This document shows positions 22,224 to 33,800 of a stretch of 64,000 bases of DNA, in pieces (the first letter of the stretch is position 1; each line of letters starts with the position of its first letter). The translations under genes were made by a program, and so were the position numbers. The stretch spans positions 20,684 through 84,683 of the forward strand of contig NW_022204087.1 in assembly GCF_007655135.1 (NCBI RefSeq), read 5' to 3'. Below the pieces are notes generated by a model. It was given only the letters and a program-made list of their open reading frames with translations. It was not told where the DNA came from and did not search any database. The DNA is from Punica granatum (Eukaryota; Streptophyta; Magnoliopsida; Myrtales; Lythraceae).

Positions 22224-22776
22224 ACTTTTCAAATCGATCTTTGAAAACACTTTCGAACCATTCAACTCATCAAGCATATCATCTAGTCGAGGAATGGGGT
22301 AACGATATTATACTGTAATCTTGTTGATGGCCCGACTATCGACGCACATTCTCATCGATCCATCCTTCTTGTGCACCAAAAGTGCTGGTACAGAACATGG
22401 GCTCATGGACTCCCGTATGTAACCCTTCTCAAGCAATTCATTCACTTGCCGTTGCAGCTCCTTGGCCTCATTCGGATTGCACCGATATGCCGATCGATTA
22501 GGCAAAAGCAGAACCAGGAACGAGATCAATTTGATGCTCAATCCCCTGAATCGGAGGCAACCTTTCAGGCAACTCCGTAGGAAATACGTCAACGAACTCC
22601 TTTAAGAGAGCCATGAACCGAGGCGGAAGAGAAATATGTGCTTCGGGCGTTGCTTCCTGCATGAAAAGTATGAGAACTAAGTTGAAGTTCAACAGAGTCC
22701 TTTCAAGCTCTCCCAATGTCATCACCAAGCTTTCTTTCTTCAAGCCATTCACACTCGCACTATGGTCCTTTTGCAC
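22221..22776 (-). pseudogene. Alpha RT fragment, unit 7, nonsense
   Basis: Truncated RT with a private TAA after NKITV near 22308. [10 protein letters not shown] replaces [10 protein letters not shown]. Confidence 0.86.
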
Positions 22777-22779
22777 TTG

Positions 22780-23666
22780 TTATGGACTAAGTGGTGCTAA
22801 GACAATACTCTTCCCTTCTTTGGTGAATGAATAAGTATTATTGTATCCATCGTGCAAAGCCCTCCTATCGTATTGCCACGGTCTTCCCAATAGAAGATGA
22901 CTTGCACTCATCGGAACCACGTCACATACTACTTCATCTTTATACATCTTCCCAATTGAGAATGGAATACGAACTTGCTGAGTAACTCGTGCCTCGCCTT
23001 GATCATTCAGCCATCTCAACTTATAGGGGCATGGATGCTTTGTAGTAGCCAGATTCAGCTTCTCCACCAAGGTCGTAGACGCAACATTGGTGCAATTCCC
23101 ACTGTCGATGATAACTCCGCACACCTTATTTGGATGGTGCACCGAGTTCGGAAAAGATTGTCCCGCTGTTCTTCTTCCAGCTTTGCTTCGGAACTCAAGA
23201 CTCGACGAATCATGAGCATCTCACCCTCATCGGCAAACTCTACATTCTCTCCCTGCGCACCTCCAGAAACCTCCTCATCCACCCCTTCATCTTCACTCTC
23301 GATCTCTTGAGTGTTCTGGATGGTCATCACTCGCCGATTCGGACATTGGGAAGCTATGTGTCCTAATCCAAGACATTTGAAGCACTTGATGTCTCGGCTC
23401 CGAACAGGTCGTTGCGGATCGGTGTGCCTCTCCTTTCCCTTTGTCGCCTCAGCTTGAGGCCTTTGAGAGCCCCCTACATCCTTCTGCTGCGCATTCCACT
23501 TCGAAGAGGATCCTGGACTAGCAGCCACTGGTTTTGGGTAATGCACCCGCGATGCATTGAGTTTGCGACGTTTTCGCTGTTTTTCCACCTTACTGGGCAG
23601 CGTAATCACATCTTCCCAAAAGACATAGGGCTACAACTCCACGATATCCGCAATTTCCTTGTTCAA
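22780..23666 (-). pseudogene. Alpha zinc knuckle plus protease, unit 7, broken twice
   Basis: A CAG to TAG change near 23634 stops the linker. One T lost near 23129 separates knuckle (23609-23055) from protease (23142-22780). Shares the unit 4 variants (TLPSKVEK, VHYPKP, SGNCTN). Confidence 0.86.
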
Positions 23667-24321
23667 GCAATGGTCTGCTCCCGTGGCTCACTCAGTTCGC
23701 ATCTCATCGACAACATTTCGAACTCCATGACATAATCTTCAACGGACATACCTCCCTGGCGAATACTCTGCAGTTTGAGGTACAAGTTTTGCTTGTAGTA
23801 CTCGGGCATGAATCTTCTATGCATGATGCGCTTCATCTCCCGCCAACTACGAATCCCATCTCCCCTATCTCTTCTTCGCTGCGCCTTTAAGTTTTTCCCA
23901 CCTCAGATTCGCATAATCGGGGAACTCGAGGGCAGCAAGTTGGCACTTCTGGGCTTCGGAGTACTCATTGCATTCGAACACCTTATCGACGCGCTGGACC
24001 CACTCGAGGTACTCTTCAGGGGAACTCGTGCCTTTGAATTGTGGAATCTTTAACTTGAGATTGGTACCTTCGTGGAACCGGCCGCTCTTCTTCTTCAGGA
24101 AGTTCATCCTCCAGGTCAGCTTCATCTTCCACTCGAACATTCCGTCTGGGAACTCGATGTGCACGTTGCGGAGGAGCTGGCGCCACAGCCATTCGATCAA
24201 GAGCTTGGATCACCAGATCGAGTCATGCAGAGAGCTCCTCTTGCCCCCGCTGAAGCCCAAGGAACTGGGCTTGCTCGAGTGTGAGTACCCTCGGAACCTG
24301 ATGGACGTTTTCCTCATCCAT
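23663..24321 (-). pseudogene. gag: Alpha gag, unit 7, frameshifted
   Basis: Capsid reads 24200-23865, then carries the same extra T as unit 4 after NLRWEKL. ATG at 24319-24321. Confidence 0.86.
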
Positions 24322-24421
24322 TGTGTTTCCCAGAATAATTCCTCACTAAACACTCGTGTATACACTCCTTCACGTGTTTCACTCGGCCAACAAGAACAAA
24401 ACCTTATGCTCTGATACCAAA

Positions 24422-25043
24422 TGATAAGCTCACGAACCAGAACTTGATAAAGAAAGAAGGGTGGAGGGTAGAACCAACTAAACTCACTCGATAAGATGAC
24501 TCGCCATGAGTAAGAAAAATCGTTTTGATTCGCCACGCTCAAGGATGAATGATAAGAATCAGAGTTTTCGCCACTAAACAATGAACCTGTTTAGATAAGA
24601 AAAGATAAGAAACGCTCTAAGCAATTTCAATCAAAAATTCATCAAATTCGTCTGTCTTCCTCTCTTACAATAAGATGCATATTTATATAGAGGGAAGACG
24701 TCTTCCCTGGACTATAAAATAGGAAACTGATATCTGATATCCTCTAGATTACTTTCCTAAAATAGAGTAATGTAATAATCTGAAATAAGAAACTTAAGAT
24801 TGCTGACTCAAGCTAATATAGGAATAAATATCTAATTAAGGGAAACTATTATCTTCTCGTAACAGCTGAAGTCTTTTAAAATATGGGCCATCACTTCGGG
24901 CTGGACTCCTCATCTCCTATTTTCGAACACTTAAGTACGGTAAAGGGCCCGGGGAGAGTTGCAAGAAGCTTCTTGGCCATGGAACGAGTGATAGGACTCG
25001 AACTAGATCTGGATCCCTTGAAGTCGTGCTACGATTTGCATCA
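24422..25043 (-). repeat. Alpha LTR of unit 7 (shared with unit 8)
   Basis: 622 bp. Primer site at 24408-24419. TATA intact. Confidence 0.82.
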
Positions 25044-25596
25044 ACTTTTCAGATCGATCTTTGAAAACACTTTCGAACCATTCAACTCATCAAGCATATC
25101 ATCTAGTCGAGGAATGGGGTAACGATATTTTACTGTAATCTTGTTGATGGCCCGACTATCGACGCACATTCTCATCGATCCATCCTTCTTGGGCACCAAA
25201 AGTGCTGGTACAGAACATGGGCTCATGGACTCCCGTATGTAACCCTTCTCAAGCAATTCATTCACTTGCCGTTGCAGCTCCTTGGCCTCATTCGGATTGC
25301 ACCGATATGCCGATCGATTAGGTAAAAGCAGAACCAGGAACGAGATCAATTTGATGCTCAATCCCCTGAATCGGAGGCAACCTTTCAGGCAATTCCGCAG
25401 GAAATACGTCAACGAACTCCTTTAAGAGAGCCATGAACCGAGGCGGAAGAGAAATATGTGCTTCGGGCGTTGCTTCCTGCATGAAAAGTATGAGAACTAA
25501 GTTGAAGTTCAACAGAGTCCTTTCAAGCTCTCCCAATGTCATCACCAAGCTTTCTCTCTTCAAGCCATTCACACTCGCACTATGGTCCTTTTGCAC
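25041..25596 (-). pseudogene. Alpha RT fragment, unit 8
   Basis: Truncated RT without private stops. It ends on the LTR TGA at 25041-25043. Confidence 0.87.
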
Positions 25597-25599
25597 TTG

Positions 25600-26487
25600 T
25601 TATGGACTAAGTGGTGCTAAGACAATACTCTTCCCTTCTTCGGTGAATGAATAAGTATTATTGTATCCATCGTGCAAAGCCCTCCTATCGTATTGCCACG
25701 GTCTTCCCAATAGAAGATGACTTGCACTCATCGGAACCACGTCACATACTAATTCATCTTTATACATCTTCCCAATTGAGAATGGAATACGAACTTGCTG
25801 AGTAACTCGTGCCTCGCCTTGATCATTCAGCCATCTCAACTTATAGGGGCATGGATGCTTTGTAGTAGCCAGATTCAGCTTCTCCACCAAGGTCGTAGAC
25901 GCAACATTGGTGCAACTCCCACTGTCGATGATAACTCCGCACACCTTATTTTGGATGGTGCACCGAGTTCGGAAAAGATTGTCCCGCTGTTCTTCTTCCA
26001 GCTTTGCTTCGGAACTCAAGACTCGACGAATCATGAGCATCTCACCCTCATCGGCAAACTCTACATTCTCTCCCTGCGCACCTCCAGAAACCTCCTCATC
26101 CACCCCTTCATCTTCACTCTCGATCTCTTGAGTGTTCTGGATGGTCATCACTCGCCGATTCGGACATTGGGAAGCTATGTGTCCTAATCCAAGACATTTG
26201 AAGCACTTGATGTCTCGGCTCCGAACAAGGCGTTGCGGATCGGTGGGCTTCTCCGTTCCCTTTGTCGCCTCAGCTTGAGGCCTTTGAGAGCCTCCTACAT
26301 CCTTCTGCTGCGCATTCCACTTCGAAGAGGATCCTGAACTAGCAGCCACTGGTTTTGGGTAAAGCACCCGCGATGCATTGAGTTTGCGACGCTTTCGCTG
26401 TTTTTCCACCTTACTGGCCAGCGTAATCACATCTTCCCAAAAGACATAGGGCTGCAACTCCACGATATCCGCAATTTCCTTGTTCAA
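25600..26487 (-). pseudogene. Alpha zinc knuckle plus protease, unit 8
   Basis: Open over 295 codons, with intact CCHC knuckle and D-S-G. SFTEEGKS is shared with unit 5. One of the least damaged copies. Confidence 0.88.
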
Positions 26488-27141
26488 GCAATGGTCTGCT
26501 CCCGTGGCTCACTCAGTTCGCATCTCATCGACAACATTTCGTACTCCATGACATAATCTTCAACGGACATACCTCCCTGGCGAATACTCTGCAGTTTGAG
26601 GTACAAGTTTTGCTTGTAGTACTCGGGCATGAATCTTCTATGCATGATGCGCTTCATCTCCCGCCAACTACGAATCCCATCTCCCCTATCTCTTCTTCGC
26701 TGCGCCTTTAAGTTTTAACACCTCAGATTCGCATAATCGGTGAACTCGAGGGCAGCAAGTTGGCACTTCTGGGCTTCGGAGTACTCGAAGCATTCGAAAA
26801 CCTTATCGACGCGCTGGACCCACTCGAGGTACTCTTCAGGGGAACTCGTGCCTTTGAATTGTGGAATCTTTAACTTGAGATTGGTACCTTCGTGGAACCG
26901 GCCGCTCTTCTTCTTCAGGAAGTTCATCCTCCAGGTCAGCTTCATCTTCCACTCGAACATTCCGTCTAGGAACTCGATGTGCACGTTGCGGAGGAGCTGG
27001 CGCCACAGCCATTCGATCAAGAGCTTGGATCACCAGATCGAGTCATGCAGAGAGCTCCTCTTGCCCCCGCTGAAGCCCAAGGAACTGGGCTTGCTCGAGT
27101 GTGAGTCCCCTCGGAACCTGATGGACGTTTTCCTCATCCAT
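26484..27141 (-). pseudogene. gag: Alpha gag, unit 8, nonsense
   Basis: The same TAA after ANLRC as in unit 5. Private ECFEYSEA (Y to F). ATG at 27139-27141. Confidence 0.86.
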
Positions 27142-27241
27142 TGTGTTTCCCAGAATAATTCCTCACTAAACACTCGTGTATACACTCCTTCACGTGTTTC
27201 ACTCGGCCAACAAGAACAAAACCTTATGCTCTGATACCAAA

Positions 27242-27860
27242 TGATAAGCTCACGAACCAGAACTTGATAAAGAAAGAAGGGTGGAGGGTAGAACCAACTA
27301 AACTCGATAAGATGACTCGCCATGAGTAAGAAAAATCGTTTTGATTCGCCACGCTCAAGGATGAATGATAAGAATCAGAGTTTTCGCCACTAAACAATGA
27401 ACCTGTTTAGATAAGAAAAAATAAGAAACGCTCTAAGCAATTTCAATCAAAAATTCATCAAATTCGTCTGTCTTCCTCTCTTACAATAAGATGCATATTT
27501 ATATAGAGGGAAGACATCCCCCTGGACTATAAAATAGGAAACTGATATCTGATATCCTCTAGATTACTTTCCTAAAATAGAGTAATGTAATAATCTGAAA
27601 TAGGAAACTTAAAATTGCTGACTCAAGCTAATATAGGAATTAATATCTAATTAAGGGAAACTATTATCTTCTCGTAACAGCTGAAGGCTCTTTTAAAATA
27701 TGGGCCATCACTTCAGGCTGGACTCCTCATCTCCTATTTCCGAGCACTTAAGTACGGTAAAGGGCCCGGGGAGAGTTGCAAGAAGCTTCTTGGCCATGGA
27801 ACGAGTGATAGGACTCGAACTAGATCTGGATCCCTTGAAGTCGTGCTACGATTTGCATCA
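27242..27860 (-). repeat. Alpha LTR of unit 8 (shared with unit 9)
   Basis: 619 bp, with a 4-bp deletion near 27305. Primer site at 27228-27239. Carries the unit 5 LTR variants. Confidence 0.82.
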
Positions 27861-28413
27861 ACTTTTCAGATCGATCTTTGAAAACACTTTCGAACCATTC
27901 AACTCATCAAGCATATTATCTAGTCGAGGAATGGGGTAACGATATTTTACTGTAATCTTATTGATGGCCCGACTATCGACGCACATTCTCATCGATCCAT
28001 CCTTCTTGGGCACCAAAAGTGCTGGTACAGAACATGGGCTCATGGACTCCCGTATGTAACCCTTCTCAAGCAATTCATTCACTTGCCGTTGCAGCTCCTT
28101 GGCCTCATTCGGATTGCACCGATATGCCGATCGATTAGGTAAAAGCAGAACCAGGAACGAGATCAATTTGATGCTCAATCCCCTGAATCGGAGGCAAACT
28201 TTCAGGCAATTCCGCAGGAAATACGTCAACGAACTCCTTTAAGAGAGCCATGAACCGAGGCGGAAGAGAAATATGTGCTTCGGGCGTTGCTTCCTGCATG
28301 AAAAGTATGAGAACTAAGTTGAAGTTCAACAGAGTCCTTTCAAGCTCTCCCAATGTCATCACCAAGCTTTCTCTCTTCAAGCCATTCACACTCGCACTAT
28401 GGTCCTTTTGCAC
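27858..28413 (-). pseudogene. Alpha RT fragment, unit 9
   Basis: Truncated RT with LDNMLDEL, as in unit 6. LPESLPP and LKVCLRF are private changes. Confidence 0.87.
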
Positions 28414-28416
28414 TTG

Positions 28417-29303
28417 TTATGGACTAAGTGGTGCTAAGACAATACTCTTCCCTTCTTTGGTGAATGAATAAGTATTATTGTATCCATCGTGCAAAGCCCT
28501 CCTATCGTATTGCCACGGTCTTCCAATAGAAGATGACTTGCACTCATCGGAACCACGTCACATACTAATTCATCTTTATACATCTTCCCAATTGAGAATG
28601 GAATACGAACTTGCTGAGTAACTCGTGCCTCGCCTTGATCATTCAGCCATCTCAACTTATAGGGGCATGGATGCTTTGTAGTAGCCAGATTCAGCTTCTC
28701 CACCAAGGTCGTAGACGCAACATTGGTGCAACTCCCACTGTCGATGATAACTCCGCACACCTTATTTTGGATGGTGCACCGAGTTCGGAAAAGATTGTCC
28801 CGCTGTTCTTCTTCCAGCTTTGCTTCGGAACTCAAGACTCGACGAATCATGAGCATCTCACCCTCATCGGCAAACTCTACATTCTCTCCCTGCGCACCTC
28901 CAGAAACCTCCTCATCCACCCCTTCATCTTCACTCTCGATCTCTTGAGTGTTCTGGATGGTCATCACTCGCCGATTCGGACATTGGGAAGCTATGTGTCC
29001 AAATCCAAGACATTTGAAGCACTTGATGTCTCGGCTCCGAACAAGTCGTTGCGGATCGGTGGGCTTCTCCTTTCCCTTTGTCGCCTCAGCTTGAGGCCTT
29101 TGAGAGCCTCCTACATCCTTCTGCTGCGCATTCCACTTCGAAGAGGATCCTTAACTAGCAGCCACTGGTTTTGGGTAAAGCACCCGCGATGCATTGAGTT
29201 TGCGACGCTTTCGCTGTTTTTCCACCTTACTGGCCAGCGTAATCACATCTTCCCAAAAGACATAGAGCTGCAACTCCACGATATCCGCAATTTCCTTGTT
29301 CAA
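28417..29303 (-). pseudogene. Alpha zinc knuckle plus protease, unit 9, broken
   Basis: A TCA to TAA change in the serine-rich linker (about 29152) and loss of one C near 28523, which shifts the frame at LLLGRPW. Protease D-S-G is still readable. Confidence 0.86.
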
Positions 29304-29957
29304 GCAATGGTCTGCTCCCGTGGCTCACTCAGTTCGCATCTCATCGACAACATTTCGAACTCCATGACATAATCTTCAACGGACATACCTCCCTGGCGAA
29401 TACTCTGCAGTTTGAGGTACAAGTTTTGCTTGTAGTACTCGGGCATGAATCTTCTATGCATGATGCGCTTCATCTCCCGCCAACTACGAATCCCATCTCC
29501 CCTATCTCTTCTTCGCTGCGCCTTTAAGTTTTCCCACCTCAGATTCGCATAATCGGTGAACTCGAAGGCAGCAAGTTGGCACTTCTGGGCTTCGGAGTAC
29601 TCATAGCATTCAAACACCTTATCGACGCGCTGGACCCACTCGAGGTACTCTTCAGGGGAACTCGTGCCTTTGAATTGTGGAATCTTTAACTTGAGATTGG
29701 TACCTTCGTGGAACCGGCCGCTCTTCTTCTTCAGGAAGTTCATCCTCCAGGTCAGCTTCATCTTCCACTCGAACATTCCGTCTAGGAACTCGATGTGCAC
29801 ATTGCGGAGGAGCTGGCGCCACAGCCATTCGATCAAGAGCTTGGATCACCAGATCGAGTCATACAGAGAGCTCCTTTTGCCCCCGCTGAAGCCCAAGGAA
29901 CTAGGCTTGCTCGAGTGTGAGTCCCCTCGGAACCTGCTGGACGTTTTCCTCATCCAT
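29300..29957 (-). pseudogene. gag: Alpha gag, unit 9
   Basis: Capsid domain open 29836-29300 apart from the array-wide lesions. QCAHRVPRR in the N-terminal frame is shared with unit 6. ATG at 29955-29957. Confidence 0.87.
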
Positions 29958-30057
29958 TGTGTTTCCCAGAATAATTCCTCACTAAACACTCGTTTATACA
30001 CTCCTTCACGTGTTTCACTCGGCCAACAAGAACAAAACCTTATGCTCTGATACCAAA

Positions 30058-30678
30058 TGATAAGCTCACGAACCAGAACTTGATAAAGAAAGAAGGGTGG
30101 AGGGTAGAACCAACTAAACTCACTCGATAAGATGACTCGCCATGAGTAAGAAAAATCGTTTTGATTCGCCACGCTCAAGGATGAATGATAAGAATCAGAG
30201 TTTTCGCCACTAAACAATGAACCTGTTTAGATAAGAAAAGATAAGAAACGCTCTAAGCAATTTCAATCAAAAATTCATCAAATTCGTCTGTCTTCCTCTC
30301 TTACAATAAGATGCATATTTATATAGAGGGCAGACACCCCCCTGGACTATAAAATAGGAAACTGATATCTGATATCCTCTAGATTACTTTCCTAAAATAG
30401 AGTAATGTAATAATCTGAAATAGGAAACTTAAGATTGCTGACTCAAGCTAATATAAAAATTAATATCTAATTAAGGGAAACTATTATCTTCTCGTAACAG
30501 CTGAAGTCTTTTAAAATATGGGCCATCACTTCGGGCTGGACTCCTCATCTCCTATTTCCGAGCACTTAAGTACGGTAAAGGGCCCGGGGAGAGTTGCAAG
30601 AAGCTTCTTGGCCATGGAACGAGTGATAGGACTCGAACTAGATCTGGATCCCTTGAAGTCGTGCTACGATTTGCATCA
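30058..30678 (-). repeat. Alpha LTR of unit 9 (shared with unit 10)
   Basis: 621 bp. Primer site at 30044-30055. Confidence 0.82.
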
Positions 30679-31231
30679 ACTTTTCAGATCGATCTTTGAA
30701 AACACTTTCGAACCATTCAACTCATCAAGCATATCATCTAGTCGAGGAATGGGGTAACGATATTTTACTGTAATCTTGTTGATGGCCCGACTATCGACGC
30801 ACATTCTCATCGATCCATCCTTCTTGGGCACCAAAAGTGCTGGTACAGAACATGGGCTCATGGACTCCCGTATGTAACCCTTCTCAAGCAATTCATTCAC
30901 TTGCCGTTGCAGATCCTTGGCCTCATTCGGATTGCACCGATATGCCGATCGATTAGGTAAAAGCAGAACCAGGAACGAGATCAATTTGATGCTCAATCCC
31001 CTGAATCGGAGGCAACCTTTCAGGCAATTCCGTAGGAAATACGTCAACGAACTCCTTTAAGAGAGCCATGAACCGAGGCGGAAGAGAAATATGTGCTTCG
31101 GGCGTTGCTTCCTGCATGAAAAGTATGAGAACTAAGTTGAAGTTCAACAGAGTCCTTTCAAGCTCTCCTAATGTCATCACCAAGCTTTCTCTCTTCAAGC
31201 CATTCACACTCGCACTATGGTCCTTTTGCAC
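30676..31231 (-). pseudogene. Alpha RT fragment, unit 10
   Basis: Truncated RT with EAKDLQRQ (E to D). It ends on the LTR TGA at 30676-30678. Confidence 0.87.
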
Positions 31232-31234
31232 TTG

Positions 31235-32121
31235 TTATGGACTAAGTGGTGCTAAGACATACTCTTCCCTTCTTTGGTGAATGAATAAGTATTATTGTAT
31301 CCATCGTGCAAAGCCCTCCTATCGTATTGCCACGGTCTTCCCAATAGAAGATGACTTGCACTCATCGGAACCACGTCACATACTAATTCATCTTTATACA
31401 TCTTCCCACTTGAGAATGGAATACGAACTTGCTGAGTAACTCGTGCCTCGCCTTGATCATTCAGCCATCTCAACTTATAGGGGCATGGATGCTTTGTAGT
31501 AGCCAGATTCAGCTTCTCCACCAAGGTCGTAGACGCAACATTGGTGCAACTCCCACTGTCGATGATAACTCCGCACACCTTATTTTGGATGGTGCACCGA
31601 GTTCGGAAAAGATTGTCCCGCTGTTCTTCTTCCAGCTTTGCTTCGGAACTCAAGACTCGACGAATCATGAGCATCTCACTCTCATCGGCAAACTCTACAT
31701 TCTCTCCCTGCGCACCTCCAGAAACCTCCTCATCCACCCCTTCATCTTCACTCTCGATCTCTTGAGTGTTCTGGATGGTCATCACTCGCCGATTCGGACA
31801 TTGGGAAGCTATGTGTCCTAATCCAAGACATTTAAAGCACTTGATGTCTCGGCTCCGAACAAGGCGTTGCGGATCGGTGGGCTTCTCCTTTCCCTTTGTC
31901 GCCTCAGCTTGAGGCCTTTGAGAGCCTCCTACATCCTTCTGCTGCGCATTCCACTTCGAAGAGGATCCTGAACTAGCAGCCACTGGTTTTGGGTAAAGCA
32001 CCCGCGATGCATTGAGTTTGCGACGCTTTCGCTGTTTTTCCACCTTACTGTCCAGCGTAATCACATCTTCCCAAAAGACATAGGGCTGCAACTCCACGAT
32101 ATCCGCAATTTCCTTGTTCAA
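31235..32121 (-). pseudogene. Alpha zinc knuckle plus protease, unit 10
   Basis: Open from 32121 to 31252. One A lost near 31258 changes only the last few residues. Knuckle and protease motifs intact; ADESEM and PFSSGK are private. Confidence 0.87.
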
Positions 32122-32775
32122 GCAATGGTCTGCTCCCGTGGCTCACTCAGTTCGCATCTCATCGACAACATTTCGAACTCCATGACATAATCTTCAACGG
32201 ACATACCTCCCTGGTGAATACTCTGCAGTTTGAGGTACAAGTTTTGCTTGTAGTACTCGGGCATGAATCTTCTATGCATGATGCGCTTCATCTCCCGCCA
32301 ACTACGAATCCCATCTCCCCTATCTCTTCTTCGCTGCGCCTTTAAGTTTTCCCACCTCAGATTCGCATAATCGGTGAACTCGAGGGCAGCAAGTTGGCAC
32401 TTCTGGGCTTCGGAGTACTCATAGCATTCGAACACCTTATCGACGCGCTGGACCCACTCGAGGTACTCTTCAGGGGAACTCGTGCCTTTGAATTGTGGAA
32501 TCTTTAACTTGAGATTGGTACCTTCGTGGAACCGGCCGCTCTTCTTCTTCAGGAAGTTCATCCTCCAGGTCAGCTTCATCTTCCACTCGAACATTCCGTC
32601 TAGGAACTCGATGTGCACGTTGCGGAGGAGCTGGCGCCACAGCCATTCGATCAAGAGCTTGGATCACCAGATCGAGTCATGCAGAGAGCTCCTCTTGCCC
32701 CCGCTGAAGTCCAAGGAACTAGGCTTGCTCGAGTGTGAGTCCCCTCGGAACCTGATGGACGTTTTCCTCATCCAT
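32118..32775 (-). pseudogene. gag: Alpha gag, unit 10
   Basis: Capsid domain open 32654-32118 apart from the array-wide lesions. ATG at 32773-32775. Confidence 0.87.
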
Positions 32776-32875
32776 TGTGTTTCCCAGAATAATTCCTCAC
32801 TAAACACTCGTGTATACACTCCTTCACGTGTTTCACTCGGCCAACAAGAACAAAACCTTATGCTCTGATACCAAA

Positions 32876-32958
32876 TGATAAGCTCACGAACCAGAACTTG
32901 ATAAAGAAAGAAGGGTGGAGGGTAGAACCAACTAAACTCACTCGATAAGATGACTCGC
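32876..32958 (-). repeat. Alpha LTR of unit 10, first part, split by Ogre
   Basis: The first 83 bp next to the primer site (32862-32873). It is cut after ctcgc by the Ogre 3' LTR and resumes at 55572 with the same ctcgc. The 5-bp repeat is the target-site duplication. Confidence 0.92.
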
Positions 32959-33726
32959 TGTACGGACCCGAATGTGGACTCTCGTCGGGGCCCGCATCGC
33001 GCGCTTTTGGATCGCGTGGCTTGGTCGGAACGTCCACCTTCCCGCGGGGACGCGCGTCGGACACGCGTGAGAGAAGGAGTCGCCACTTATCATTTTACGA
33101 CCCGAAGGTCGAGGGCGGATAAGTTACCCTGGGTCTAGGGGTATGGAACACCTAGTTTGTTGTTAAGGCATTGATCTGTGCGGAACCGGAAAATCCGTGT
33201 TCGGGGGTTCATGTTACGTGCGGGCCTATATCCCGCACGCCCTTTCGGTACTCTGGTTTGCTAGGCTTGCATGTTTTATTATTTACCGCGTGAATTAAGC
33301 TGCACTCGGCTCGCACGTTTTGAGACCGGATATTCGATGAACCAAACGATGTCGGTTGAGAAGCCGGGAGAGAAGTAAATCTATATGTCGGGGAATTGGT
33401 TCACAATCTTGCATTACAGTTCATCGAACCATGGAGGTTGAATCCCTGCGTGAACCAGAACCGCGATATGTTGGATTCACTTGTGTCTGGGCAAGCATTA
33501 GACCGATTCGATTAATTCGACTCTCGGACCGTTCGCTCACCGACTGGAATTCTTACAGAATAAATGCACCAAATAGAATCCTTACAATGCTCTCAAAAAC
33601 AATAAATACAAATTGCAAAGGGTCGAATTCCAGTCGTTTCGCGTTCGGTTATTATTCCACTCTAACTCACCGTGAGTTTAGGGAAAAGACCGAAGAACTG
33701 AAATTCAATGAACGCTCTCACTGGAT

Positions 33727-33800
33727 AGGGCGTTGGACCCTGTGAGTGTTGATTAGGGTGTTGGACCCTGTGCTCGATGATTAGGGCGTTGAACCCTAAT
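33727..33800. repeat. Three 28-bp palindromic repeats in the Ogre 3' LTR
   Basis: Three direct copies of a 28-bp unit, each starting with the imperfect palindrome agggYgttgRaccct. The same trio lies in the 5' LTR at about 51014-51087. Confidence 0.8.

Noticed and set aside
33356..33745. Plus-strand frames in the Ogre LTR (also 50642-50962)
   Set aside because: No similarity recognised. They differ between the two LTRs by frameshifts, so coding is not maintained.
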